DNA from: an uncultured Bacilli bacterium
Lineage (GTDB): Bacteria; Bacillota_I; Bacilli_A; RF39; UBA660
NCBI GenBank assembly: GCA_934096025.1
Contig: CAKOLP010000010.1
Location: forward strand, 1-14,344
Reading direction: 5' to 3'
DNA: 14,344 nucleotides
Shown: positions 1-6,153 of the stretch, piece after piece
Position numbering within the stretch: the stretch's first letter is position 1
Layout: every line of letters starts with the position of its first letter
Position numbers and translations under genes: made by a program
The notes under the pieces: model-generated
What the model saw: the letters and a program-made list of their open reading frames with translations, nothing else
The model's database searches: none
What the model was told of the DNA's origin: nothing

Positions 1-189
1 GTATTGTATAATTTATTAGAAGCTATAAGAGTTAGTGCAGTTTATTTACAAGCGTTTTTACCTGAGACAGCACAAAAAATATTTGAAATGTTAAATACTA
101 ATAAGAAAAGTATTGATGATGAAAAGTTATCTTTGCCAATAAGTCTTGGAGAAGTAGCTCATTTATTTGATAGAATAGAGGAAAAATAA
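1..189 (+). CDS. metG: Methionyl-tRNA synthetase, C-terminal end (partial)
   Basis: This is the last 62 codons of a reading frame that enters from the left edge, so the start lies outside the window. The residues fit the end of the helical anticodon-binding domain of class I methionyl-tRNA synthetase: the pattern NLLEAIR followed by LQAFLPETAQKIFEML is typical of MetG. The enzyme charges tRNA-Met with methionine in the cytoplasm. No tRNA-binding (EMAP/Arc1p-like) extension follows; the protein stops soon after the helical domain. The stop codon overlaps the tatD start by one base (TAATG), so the two are probably translated from one message. The metG-tatD order matches metS-yabD of B. subtilis, which supports the call. 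Only the C-terminus is visible, so catalytic motifs cannot be checked. Confidence 0.88.
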   Translation, partial: VLYNLLEAIRVSAVYLQAFLPETAQKIFEMLNTNKKSIDDEKLSLPISLGEVAHLFDRIEEK

Positions 190-950
190 TGTTTGTAGAT
201 ACACATTGTCATTTATTTAAAAGTTATTATGAAAATATAGATAATGTTATTAAGGGAGCTAATTTTAATTTAGTAAATACTTATATTAATAATGGAAGTG
301 ATATTAAGAGTAATAAAGAGGTCTTGGAGTTGCTTAAAATTTATCCGAATATGTATGGCGCTTTAGGGATTCACCCGGAAGTAGTAGATAAATATTGTGA
401 AGAAGATTTAGATTTTATTAGAAATAATTTAAATAATGATAAAGTAGTAGCTATTGGTGAGATTGGTTTAGATTATTATTACACTAAAGAAAATAAGGAT
501 AAACAATTAAAGTTGTTCAGAAAACAATTAGCAATGGCAGAGGAATATGATTTGCCTGTTATTGTTCATAGTAGAGAAGCTACAGAAGATACGATTAATA
601 CTTTGAAAGAGTATAAAGTTCGGGGGGTTATCCATTCTTTTTCAGGAAGTTTGGAAACTGCTAAGATTTATATTAAAATGGGATTTTTACTAGGTGTTAA
701 TGGGGTTATTACTTTTAAAAATGCAAAGTTAAAAGATGTTATTAAGGAGGTTGGATTACAAAATATTGTGTTAGAAACCGATAGTCCTTATTTAACCCCA
801 GAGCCTTTTAGGGGACAAAAAAATAGTCCAGAAAATGTATTTTATATTGCAAAGTTTTTAGGGGAATTATTTTATGTTTCTTTAAGTGAAGTAGCTAATA
901 TTACAAATGATAATGTTTATAAAATGTATAAAAAAATGGTTATTGATTAA
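189..950 (+). CDS. tatD: TatD-family metal-dependent hydrolase/DNase
   Basis: The 253-residue length is usual for the family. All metal-ligand motifs of the TatD TIM-barrel are present: HxH near the N-terminus (THCHL, His6 and His8), Glu91 in AIGEIGLDYY, His127 in VIVHSREA, His149 in GVIHSFSG, and Asp198 in LETDSPYLTP. TatD proteins are cytoplasmic two-metal hydrolases with 3'-5' exonuclease activity on DNA; the B. subtilis counterpart in this position is yabD. The ATG overlaps the metG stop codon by one base, and no separate promoter is seen, so it is probably co-transcribed with metG. A terminator hairpin starts inside the last codons. Function as a DNA-repair or turnover nuclease is family knowledge; the exact substrate here is not known. 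Confidence 0.95.
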   Translation: MFVDTHCHLFKSYYENIDNVIKGANFNLVNTYINNGSDIKSNKEVLELLKIYPNMYGALGIHPEVVDKYCEEDLDFIRNNLNNDKVVAIGEIGLDYYYTKENKDKQLKLFRKQLAMAEEYDLPVIVHSREATEDTINTLKEYKVRGVIHSFSGSLETAKIYIKMGFLLGVNGVITFKNAKLKDVIKEVGLQNIVLETDSPYLTPEPFRGQKNSPENVFYIAKFLGELFYVSLSEVANITNDNVYKMYKKMVID

Positions 951-968
951 GTTTCAGTAACCTTTTTT
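938..968. terminator. Bidirectional intrinsic terminator between tatD and XRE gene 1
   Basis: A 9-bp stem GGTTATTGA (938-946) / TCAGTAACC (954-962), with one G-T pair, surrounds a 7-base loop. Six T residues follow on the plus strand, and a run of A lies to the left, giving a T run on the minus strand. It can therefore end both tatD and the convergent XRE gene. It overlaps the last codons of tatD, and its T run touches the XRE stop codon. Confidence 0.8.
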
Positions 969-1200
969 ATTCGTCTAAATTTTTGAAAAGATTGGAGTTA
1001 TAAAAGTCTTTTAATTCAATGTTTAGAGTACGACATATTTTATAGATAATAAGGGAACTAGGATTATCTCTTTTATTATTTAGTAAATCGCTGAATGTTG
1101 AGGCGGGAATATATGATAGTTCAGCAAGCTTTGTTAATGTGTAGGGGGAGTTATTGCAAAGTTCTATAATTCGTGCACTTGTTGCTTCTTTTAGTTTCAT
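967..1200 (-). CDS. XRE-family helix-turn-helix repressor, cassette 1
   Basis: This is a 77-residue DNA-binding protein, all of it one XRE-type five-helix domain. The helix-turn-helix covers roughly residues 20-43 (LTKLAELSYIPASTFSDLL), followed by NPSSLIIYKICRTLNIEL, the usual closing helices. I chose the ATG at 1198-1200 because it has a GAGGT ribosome binding site (1208-1212) seven bases upstream; an in-frame ATG at 1224 has no such site, though it would add eight residues. There is no sensor, peptidase or ligand domain, so it is a minimal Cro/C2-like regulator. It is divergent from the surface-protein gene at 1318, and the gap holds a perfect palindrome next to that gene's promoter. The inferred role is control of that gene and perhaps of itself. 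The sequence differs from the second XRE protein at 10377-10607. Confidence 0.85.
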   Translation of the reverse strand: MKLKEATSARIIELCNNSPYTLTKLAELSYIPASTFSDLLNNKRDNPSSLIIYKICRTLNIELKDFYNSNLFKNLDE

Positions 1201-1250
1201 ATTTATTACCTCTTTAATGTTCATTTTATCTTAAATTTAAATCATTTATT

Positions 1251-1262
1251 ACGGATATCCGT
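1251..1262. promoter_or_regulatory. Perfect 12-bp palindrome, candidate operator of cassette 1
   Basis: ACGGATATCCGT is a perfect inverted repeat lying in the divergent intergenic gap. Its last base is the first base of the -35 hexamer of the surface-protein promoter. It is GC-richer than its surroundings. Position and symmetry suit a dimeric XRE repressor; binding is inferred. Confidence 0.5.
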
Positions 1263-1290
1263 TGACTTTTGATTGGCTTAATGTTATATT
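1262..1290 (+). promoter_or_regulatory. SigA-type promoter of surface-protein gene 1
   Basis: TTGACT (1262-1267) and TATATT (1285-1290) are separated by 17 bases. The predicted start of transcription falls about 20 bases before the ATG. The message would carry the AGGTGG ribosome binding site at 1306-1311. Confidence 0.75.
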
Positions 1291-1317
1291 TTGAATATAA
1301 AAGATAGGTGGTAAAAT

Positions 1318-2556
1318 ATGAAAGTAAAGTTAAAAGTGGTTGGGGTATTTGTTATTTTTTTAATAGGGAACTTAGTTTTTAAAAGTGTTATAAATAATGA
1401 TAACAAGACTTTTGAAGTGAAAAGAGAAGTAAATAAAGAAATGCTTTCAATGATGTTAGAAAATGATGAGGGAAATTATGAAGAAGTAACGCAAAATACT
1501 TGGCCAGATGAGGGATATATGTTTAATACTACATTATCTCACTGTGAAAACGGAGGAGAATTATCTTGGGATAGCGAAAAAAAGATTGTTGTTATGAATG
1601 GAGTAAGTTCTGATAAATGTTATGTTTATTTTGATAAGGCTAAAATTACTTTGGCTAATTATATAAAAGGCCTTTATACTGGAACTCAAGGGGATAATAA
1701 TTTGTATTTGCATGATAGTTCATTAAGTAATGGTGCAAATGACGGTTCATATAGATATGCTGGAGCTAGTGATACAACTAATAATTTTGTATGTTTTGGG
1801 TATGACTCTAAGAATGGAGAGTGCCCTTCAGATAATCTTTACAGGATTATAGGCGTTTTTGGTAACAATGTAAAGCTTATTAAATGGGATTATGCAAAAT
1901 CAAGTTTGCTTGGAGAAGATGGAGATTATAATAATTCATATAAAAGTACTGGTTTCGGGGGAGTTAGTAAAGGAATTAATACTAATGATGAAATTGGTAG
2001 TTATTATTGGAATTATTCTAGTAATAGTTCAAGTATAAATTTTTGGGGTGATAGTAGATTAAATATGATAAATTTAAATCTAAATGTTATAAATAATTTA
2101 GGAACAATATGGGCTGATAAAATAGCTACGACGACATGGAAAGTAGGAGGTAATACTTCTGCAAAAGTGTCTAATACTACCGTATCAGATTCATATAAAA
2201 ATGAAATAATATCTCCCGTTACTAATACAATGGTTAGTGCTAAGGTCGGTTTAATGTATGTAAGTGATTACGGTTATGCGGCACCCCCAAGTGCTTGGAC
2301 AAATATTTTATTTTTATATAATAAAATTCTTAATGAAAATTGGTTATATATGGGGCTCCATGAATGGACTATTACACCTTGCACTAACGATTCAATGTAC
2401 TCTTTTTATGTTCATCATGAAGGAGATGTAAAAAATTATTATATATATAGTAACGGTAACGGTTTAAGCATTAGACCTGTCTTTTATCTTGAATCAACAG
2501 TTATGTATGCTAGTGGAAATGGAACTATGGATAAACCTTTTATAATTGCAATGTAA
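1318..2556 (+). CDS. Membrane-anchored surface protein, cassette 1 (paralogue of the gene at 10718)
   Basis: This is a 412-residue protein of unknown function. Residues about 6-24 are a hydrophobic segment after a short basic N-terminus (signal anchor or uncleaved signal peptide), so the rest is probably outside the cell. Cysteines occur in spaced pairs, Cys76 (CENGG) with Cys101 (DKCYVYFD), and Cys159 with Cys169 (ECPSDNLYRIIGVFG), suggesting disulfides. The body is rich in Asn, Ser, Gly, Tyr and Trp. The C-terminus has GLMYVSDYGYAA (about 311-322), a segment unlike the paralogue's, then RPVFYLES (386-393) and SGNGT. By memory of motifs only, this tail recalls C-type-lectin or formylglycine-enzyme-like folds (DUF6273-type); a search is needed to confirm. 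It has its own promoter and AGGTGG binding site. No LPXTG or lipobox is seen. Ligand binding or adhesion is a guess. Confidence 0.8.
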   Translation: MKVKLKVVGVFVIFLIGNLVFKSVINNDNKTFEVKREVNKEMLSMMLENDEGNYEEVTQNTWPDEGYMFNTTLSHCENGGELSWDSEKKIVVMNGVSSDKCYVYFDKAKITLANYIKGLYTGTQGDNNLYLHDSSLSNGANDGSYRYAGASDTTNNFVCFGYDSKNGECPSDNLYRIIGVFGNNVKLIKWDYAKSSLLGEDGDYNNSYKSTGFGGVSKGINTNDEIGSYYWNYSSNSSSINFWGDSRLNMINLNLNVINNLGTIWADKIATTTWKVGGNTSAKVSNTTVSDSYKNEIISPVTNTMVSAKVGLMYVSDYGYAAPPSAWTNILFLYNKILNENWLYMGLHEWTITPCTNDSMYSFYVHHEGDVKNYYIYSNGNGLSIRPVFYLESTVMYASGNGTMDKPFIIAM

Positions 2557-2567
2557 GTTATTGGTAT

Positions 2568-2596
2568 TTGCTTTTAAGGGGGATAAATGCTATAAT
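2568..2596 (+). promoter_or_regulatory. Extended -10 promoter of the 3D-domain gene
   Basis: TGCTATAAT (2588-2596) is an extended -10 with perfect TATAAT, 17 bases after a weak -35 TTGCTT (2568-2573). It lies in the 70-base gap after surface-protein gene 1. No terminator is visible for that gene, so read-through may add to expression. Confidence 0.65.
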
Positions 2597-2626
2597 TTAG
2601 ACATCCAGTGAGGTGGATAATAAATT

Positions 2627-3154
2627 ATGAAAGTAATTAATTTTTTTGTAAGATTAGGAATAATCTTCTTTGTAGTTATTATTGCTAAGAGTAGTACAGA
2701 TATTAGAAGTGCTGCTGTAGAAAATGATAATACAAATAAAACAATAAATTTATCGACAATGGCTATGAAAGTAGTGGAAGTAACAGAAGCTATGAAGTTT
2801 CAAGCCGTGGATACATATACAGGGGATTTAACGGGATATGCAGCAGATTGTCCATTATGTACAGGAAAGCTTGCGTGTTTACCTAGTTATAATGTTTTAA
2901 ACGGAATAAATACTTTTAATGATAATGAATATGGAAAAGTGTATATTGTGGCTTCTAGTAAGAATTTAGCTTGTGGTTCTATTATAAGTTTTTATAGTTC
3001 TCGTATTGGTGAGGGAAAAATATTAGCAATAGTTTTAGACCGTGGTGTTAGAGGTAATGCTATAGATTTTCTTTCTAAATCTGAGGAATACGCTGCAACT
3101 TATATAGGGCGTAGTTCAATAACTTATGATGTGCTTAGAAATGGGTGGAATTAA
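2627..3154 (+). CDS. 3D-domain (YabE/Rpf-like) cell-wall protein, short form
   Basis: A 175-residue exported or membrane-anchored protein: hydrophobic segment at about residues 5-21, a linker, then a 3D (double-psi beta-barrel) domain from about residue 67 (LTGYAADCPLCTG) to the end. The domain end is typical: AIVLDRGVRGNAIDFL, with the two later aspartates of the 3D signature. The first one appears to be replaced in ASSKNLACGS. Cysteines in CPLC, in LAC and later in ACGS are unusual for the family and could pair outside the cell. B. subtilis YabE, between yabD and ksgA, carries the same domain but is much longer (about 437 residues) with DUF348 and G5 domains, absent here. The family is linked to peptidoglycan turnover. 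It has its own extended -10 promoter and ends just before rsmA, so the two are likely one operon. Confidence 0.8.
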   Translation: MKVINFFVRLGIIFFVVIIAKSSTDIRSAAVENDNTNKTINLSTMAMKVVEVTEAMKFQAVDTYTGDLTGYAADCPLCTGKLACLPSYNVLNGINTFNDNEYGKVYIVASSKNLACGSIISFYSSRIGEGKILAIVLDRGVRGNAIDFLSKSEEYAATYIGRSSITYDVLRNGWN

Positions 3155-3157
3155 TTG

Positions 3158-3934
3158 ATGCAAGCAAAAAAAAGATTTGGCCAAAATTTTTTGGTTGATA
3201 ATAACGTAATTAAGAAGATAGTTGATGAAGTATCTTCTTCTTGTAGTGACTTGATAATTGAGATTGGCCCTGGAATGGGGGCTCTTACTTCTTTGCTTAA
3301 AGAAAAAAAGAGTATGCTTATTGCTTATGAAATTGATTTGGATTTAAAAAAAAGATTAGATTTACTCGAAGATAGTAAGACAAAAGTAATATATAAAGAT
3401 ATATTAAGTAGCAATATTAAAGAAGATATTAAAGATATTACTTATACGGATTTGTATATTGTAGGCAATTTACCTTATTATATAACTACACCTATTATTG
3501 AACATATTATTAAGCAAAATTTAGTTTTTAAAAAGCTTACGATTATGGTTCAAAAAGAGGTTGCTGAGAGATTTATGGCTAAACCTAAAAGTAAAAATTA
3601 TGGTTATATTACTTTGGTACTTAAGTATTTTTTTGATGTTTATAAAGTGTGTGATGTGCCAAAGTATGCGTTTAATCCGGTACCTAAGGTGGAAAGTACG
3701 GTAGTTTCTTTTACAATGCGTGATAATAAGCCAGAAGTTGATGTAGAAAAATATATGGAGTTTTTAAAAGTTGTATTTAAGCAAAAAAGAAAGACACTTA
3801 AAAATAATATTAGTGGAATTTATGATTGGGAAAAAGTACTTGGTGTTTTAATGAAGTATAATTATTTTCAAGGTGTACGTGCAGAAGAATTAGAAGAAAA
3901 TGTGTTATTAGATATATTTAGAGCTATCCTTTAG
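3158..3934 (+). CDS. rsmA: 16S rRNA (adenine1518-N6/adenine1519-N6)-dimethyltransferase
   Basis: The 258-residue product has all landmarks of KsgA/RsmA: N-terminal KKRFGQNFLVD, the SAM-binding motif IIEIGPGMGALT, an acidic YEID strand end, and the catalytic motif NLPYYITTPI. The C-terminal helical domain contains the conserved FNPVPKVESTVV and KQKRKTLKNN stretches. The enzyme dimethylates two adenines in the 3' hairpin of 16S rRNA late in small-subunit assembly. I chose the ATG at 3158 because it starts MQAKKRFGQNF and has GGGTGG (3143-3148) nine bases upstream; a TTG directly before it is an alternative. It follows the 3D gene by three bases, so they are co-transcribed. The ribonuclease M5 gene rnmV, which precedes ksgA in B. 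subtilis, is not present. Confidence 0.96.
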   Translation: MQAKKRFGQNFLVDNNVIKKIVDEVSSSCSDLIIEIGPGMGALTSLLKEKKSMLIAYEIDLDLKKRLDLLEDSKTKVIYKDILSSNIKEDIKDITYTDLYIVGNLPYYITTPIIEHIIKQNLVFKKLTIMVQKEVAERFMAKPKSKNYGYITLVLKYFFDVYKVCDVPKYAFNPVPKVESTVVSFTMRDNKPEVDVEKYMEFLKVVFKQKRKTLKNNISGIYDWEKVLGVLMKYNYFQGVRAEELEENVLLDIFRAIL

Positions 3935-3946
3935 GGATAGTTTTTT
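3924..3946 (+). terminator. Intrinsic terminator after rsmA
   Basis: Stem CTATCC (3924-3929) / GGATAG (3935-3940), with an extra possible closing pair, is followed by TTTTTT (3941-3946). The rsmA stop codon TAG (3932-3934) lies in the loop, so the hairpin is built partly from coding sequence. Confidence 0.85.
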
Positions 3947-3991
3947 CATAAATAAGTTTTTTTAAGCATAAAGTTAATTGGTGATGTATAG

Positions 3992-4768
3992 TTGGAAATA
4001 AGTAAAGGAGATTATGTAACTAGAAATAGTTATAATAATGATACTATTTTTAAAGTAATTAATATTAAGAATAATGTAGTGTATTTAAAGGGCGTAGATG
4101 TAAGGTTAGTTGCAGATTCATTAATTACTGATTTACGATTAGAAAAAGATTTAGATATAGAAGAAGACTTAGATGATATTGAAATTAAAGATGAGCTTTT
4201 AACACGGGGAGAATATTTTTATTTACCGGCGAAGATATTACATATAGATGCTGATGAGGAGTACTTGGCAAGATGTTTAAAGTTTTATAAAAGAAATGGA
4301 ATATTTGCTATTGGAAAAAAGATAAATGAGAAAAATATTTATGAACAGTTGCCAATTTTGTTAAAGGAATTTAAGCCTGATATTGTAATTATTACGGGAC
4401 ATGACGCTTATTATAAGAAAAAAGGTAATATTAATGATATTAAAAATTATAAGAACTCTGGTTATTTTGTAAAAGCTGTAAAAGCTGCTAGAAATTATGA
4501 AAAAAGTCATGAAAAATTAGTTATTATAGCAGGGGCTTGTCAAAGTGATTATGAAGAACTAATAAAGGCAGGTGCTAATTTTGCTTCTAGTCCCAAAAGG
4601 GTAAATATTCATGCTTTAGACCCTGCTATTATTGCAAGTACTATTTCTTTAACAGAAAGAAGTAAAGAGATAGATTTGAAAGAGCTTTTAAATAAGACAA
4701 AATATAAAGAAGATGGAATGGGTGGTCTTATTTGTAATGGACTTATGTATGTTGGATATCCAAGATAA
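3992..4768 (+). CDS. yabG: Sporulation-specific protease YabG
   Basis: The 258-residue protein matches YabG along its whole length (B. subtilis YabG is about 290 residues; a charged linker is shorter here). The N-terminus has GDYVTRNSYN and VRLVADS. Then come KILHIDADEEYL, DIVIITGHDAYYKKKG with His137, AGACQSDYEELIKAGANFASSP with Cys183, and RVNIHALDPA. In Bacillus, YabG acts in the mother cell late in sporulation and processes coat proteins; in Clostridioides the homologue processes CspBA and pre-SleC. His137 and Cys183 sit in the most conserved motifs and are plausible catalytic residues. The start is TTG with GGTGAT six bases upstream. It sits after an rsmA terminator, as in B. subtilis, so it should have its own sporulation promoter, which I could not place securely. 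veg follows with its binding site overlapping the yabG stop. Confidence 0.95.
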   Translation: MEISKGDYVTRNSYNNDTIFKVINIKNNVVYLKGVDVRLVADSLITDLRLEKDLDIEEDLDDIEIKDELLTRGEYFYLPAKILHIDADEEYLARCLKFYKRNGIFAIGKKINEKNIYEQLPILLKEFKPDIVIITGHDAYYKKKGNINDIKNYKNSGYFVKAVKAARNYEKSHEKLVIIAGACQSDYEELIKAGANFASSPKRVNIHALDPAIIASTISLTERSKEIDLKELLNKTKYKEDGMGGLICNGLMYVGYPR

Positions 4769-4777
4769 GGAGGGATT

Positions 4778-4990
4778 ATGAACATAAATTTAGTAAGAGA
4801 AGAAATAGAAAAGAAAGTAAATAGAAAAGTGTTAGTGTCAGTGTTTGGTATGCGTAATAAAGTTAGTAGATTAGAGGGAGTTTTGTATAAGACTTATCCG
4901 AATATATTTACTGTATTAATTAATGGCGAAGAAAAAAGTTTTTCGTATAGAGATGTTATTATTGGAGATGTAAAAATAAGATATTTATAA
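4778..4990 (+). CDS. veg: Veg family protein
   Basis: This 70-residue protein matches Veg (about 86 residues in B. subtilis), including a run of basic and Arg residues (VFGMRNKVSRLEG), the YPNIFTVLI strand and SYRDVIIGDVKIRY. Veg is a small, highly expressed cytoplasmic protein in Bacillus that has been linked to biofilm gene control through SinR and to spore germination; its biochemical role is unsettled. The position right after yabG is the same as in B. subtilis. Its AAGGAGGG ribosome binding site (4767-4774) overlaps the yabG stop codon, which suggests translational coupling. The C-terminal tail of the Bacillus protein is missing. No terminator hairpin is visible after it, so transcripts may run into spoVG. 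Confidence 0.88.
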   Translation: MNINLVREEIEKKVNRKVLVSVFGMRNKVSRLEGVLYKTYPNIFTVLINGEEKSFSYRDVIIGDVKIRYL

Positions 4991-4998
4991 AAAATTTA

Positions 4999-5027
4999 TT
5001 GCAATTAATGGTGATGTGTTTTAAAAT
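4999..5027 (+). promoter_or_regulatory. Possible promoter of spoVG
   Basis: TTGCAA (4999-5004) and TAAAAT (5022-5027) are 17 bases apart in the veg-spoVG gap. It fits SigA moderately. The SigH elements known for spoVG of B. subtilis (AGGANNT with GAAT) are not seen. Confidence 0.4.
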
Positions 5028-5045
5028 AAAAATATAGGAGGATAT

Positions 5046-5312
5046 ATGGAAATTACACAAACGAAAATATTTTATCGAAACAAAGAGGGATCTAAGTTAA
5101 AAGCTTTTGTAGATTTTACAATTGATGATTGTTTTATTGTACGTGGTGCAAAAATTATTGAGGGAAATAAGAGATTGTTTGTTGCAATGCCAAGTAAACT
5201 TAGTAAAGACGGAAAAGAAGAAAATATAGTTTTTCCTTTAAATAAAGAAACAAGAGACAAAATAGAAAATTTTATTTTAAATGAATATCATAAAGAAGTT
5301 GAAAATAATTAG
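5046..5312 (+). CDS. spoVG: Septation/sporulation regulator SpoVG
   Basis: The 88-residue product aligns over its length with SpoVG: MEITQTKIFYR at the start, the central strand DDCFIVRGAKIIEGN, the signature LFVAMPSKLSKDG, and a closing helix with NEYHKE. SpoVG is a small dimeric protein that binds nucleic acid and affects septation in sporulating Bacillus and virulence or capsule genes in Staphylococcus and Listeria. The ATG has a strong AGGAGG site (5036-5041) with ideal spacing. In B. subtilis purR and yabJ precede spoVG; here it follows veg directly, so sspF, ispE, purR and yabJ have been lost or moved. A terminator follows within 10 bases. Confidence 0.95.
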   Translation: MEITQTKIFYRNKEGSKLKAFVDFTIDDCFIVRGAKIIEGNKRLFVAMPSKLSKDGKEENIVFPLNKETRDKIENFILNEYHKEVENN

Positions 5313-5320
5313 ATTAAAGG

Positions 5321-5341
5321 CTACCGTTAGGTAGTTTTTTT
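5321..5341 (+). terminator. Intrinsic terminator after spoVG
   Basis: CTACC (5321-5325), loop GTTA, GGTAG (5330-5334), then seven T residues (5335-5341). The stem is short but perfect, and a new promoter starts two bases after the T run. Confidence 0.85.
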
Positions 5342-5342
5342 C

Positions 5343-5371
5343 TTGACACTAGTTTAGTTCTATGGTAGGAT
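5343..5371 (+). promoter_or_regulatory. SigA-type promoter of the 5398 gene
   Basis: A perfect -35 TTGACA (5343-5348), 17-base spacer, and -10 TAGGAT (5366-5371) lie 27 bases before the ATG. The leader carries AAAGGGA as ribosome binding site. This is one of the strongest promoters in the window. Confidence 0.75.
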
Positions 5372-5397
5372 AACATTTATTCGAAAGGGATGATTGT

Positions 5398-5832
5398 ATG
5401 ATAAATAATGATGAAAGAGTACTTTTGGGAGCTTGTGTATTTGGAGTTGATGATGGCAAGGTAGTAGATAAAAAAGTATATTTAGGTATTCAATTAAGTT
5501 TAAATGATGTTTTAGATAATGCTGTTAATGCTAATGTTTTACATGTTACTGATTTAGAAGCTTTTGAAGAAACTTATAATGAATTAAATGCTGTGGGTGT
5601 TGTGTTATTTCCACAAATTAATGATTATGTTTTCTTAACAGCTGATGATGTAGTGTTACCTTGGTCTGGAAATGATAGAGATAGTGCTTTATTAGAAGGA
5701 TTTTTGGCAAATTATAAAAATTGTGCAATTGCATATACTTATGCAAATGTTAGCAAAAAATGCTTTGATGCTGGTGATCATTTAGTGTATTTAAATAATA
5801 GTGCTCAAACAAAAAAAACGAGAAGTAGATAG
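5398..5832 (+). CDS. Hypothetical cytoplasmic protein, 144 residues
   Basis: I do not recognise this protein. It is acidic for most of its length (many Asp, Glu and Asn) and ends in a basic tail (TKKTRSR). No signal peptide or membrane segment is visible. Predicted strands such as RVLLGACVFGV, VVDKKVYLGIQLSL, VGVVLFPQI and YVFLTADDVVLPW alternate with helical stretches (LEAFEETYNEL; LLEGFLANYK), which suggests a small alpha/beta domain. It forms a transcription unit of its own: a strong promoter at 5343-5371, an AAAGGGA binding site, and a hairpin terminator overlapping its stop codon. It stands between spoVG and yabP, where B. subtilis has glmU, prs, ctc, pth, mfd and others. Base composition is like its neighbours. 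It is real as a gene; function unknown. Confidence 0.8.
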   Translation: MINNDERVLLGACVFGVDDGKVVDKKVYLGIQLSLNDVLDNAVNANVLHVTDLEAFEETYNELNAVGVVLFPQINDYVFLTADDVVLPWSGNDRDSALLEGFLANYKNCAIAYTYANVSKKCFDAGDHLVYLNNSAQTKKTRSR

Positions 5833-5852
5833 AATAAAATATCTGCTTTTTT
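5824..5852 (+). terminator. Intrinsic terminator after the 5398 gene
   Basis: Stem AGTAGATA (5824-5831) / TATCTGCT (5840-5847) with one G-T pair and an 8-base loop, followed by a T run (5847-5852). The stop codon TAG (5830-5832) is part of the left arm and loop. Confidence 0.8.
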
Positions 5853-5871
5853 CATATGTTTTATTGGTGAT

Positions 5872-6153
5872 ATGATGGATATTAAAACGTTTGGGAATCA
5901 AGAGATTAAAATAATTGATAGAAGTAGTATAAGTATATCGGGAGTAAGTAAGATAGTAAGTTTTGATGATGAAGAATTTTTATTAGAAACTAACATGGGA
6001 AATTTAAGAATACTTGGAAATAATTTGGAACTTTTAAAGTTAGATACAACAGATGGAAATGTCAAGATTAAAGGAAAAATTAATTCATTTATGTATATTG
6101 AGGGAAAGACTAATAAAAAAGAAGATAGCTTACTTAATAAATTGTTCAAATGA
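5872..6153 (+). CDS. yabP: Sporulation protein YabP
   Basis: The 93-residue protein belongs to the YabP/YqfC family: ISGVSKIVSFDDEEFLLETNMG, then LRILGNNLELLKLD and GNVKIKGKINSF match the beta-rich core of YabP (about 100 residues in B. subtilis). YabP is made in the mother cell and is needed for sporulation in B. subtilis, with YabQ; its mechanism is not known. Either of two adjacent ATGs (5872, 5875) could start it; GGTGA at 5866-5870 fits the second slightly better. Its stop overlaps the yabQ start (ATGA), so the two are translationally coupled, as expected of a yabPQ operon. It follows a terminator by 20 bases; no clear promoter is seen. Confidence 0.92.
   Translation: MMDIKTFGNQEIKIIDRSSISISGVSKIVSFDDEEFLLETNMGNLRILGNNLELLKLDTTDGNVKIKGKINSFMYIEGKTNKKEDSLLNKLFK

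Noticed and set aside
3947..3974. Possible SigE/SigK promoter for yabG (CATAAAT and CATAAAGT elements)
   Set aside because: The predicted transcription start would fall within the GGTGAT ribosome binding site, and A/T-rich matches of this kind are expected by chance.
4752..4763. Perfect palindrome TTGGATATCCAA resembling the cassette 1 operator core (GGATATCC)
   Set aside because: It lies within the last codons of yabG (VGYPR) away from any promoter; it is most likely chance around an EcoRV-like core.
5072..5260. Minus-strand open frame inside spoVG
   Set aside because: It is antisense to a clear SpoVG protein, has no ribosome binding site, and is a shadow frame.
5840..5860. Possible SigE promoter for yabP (CATATGTT as -10)
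   Set aside because: The start of transcription would lie in the ribosome binding site, and the upstream element overlaps the preceding terminator; not convincing.
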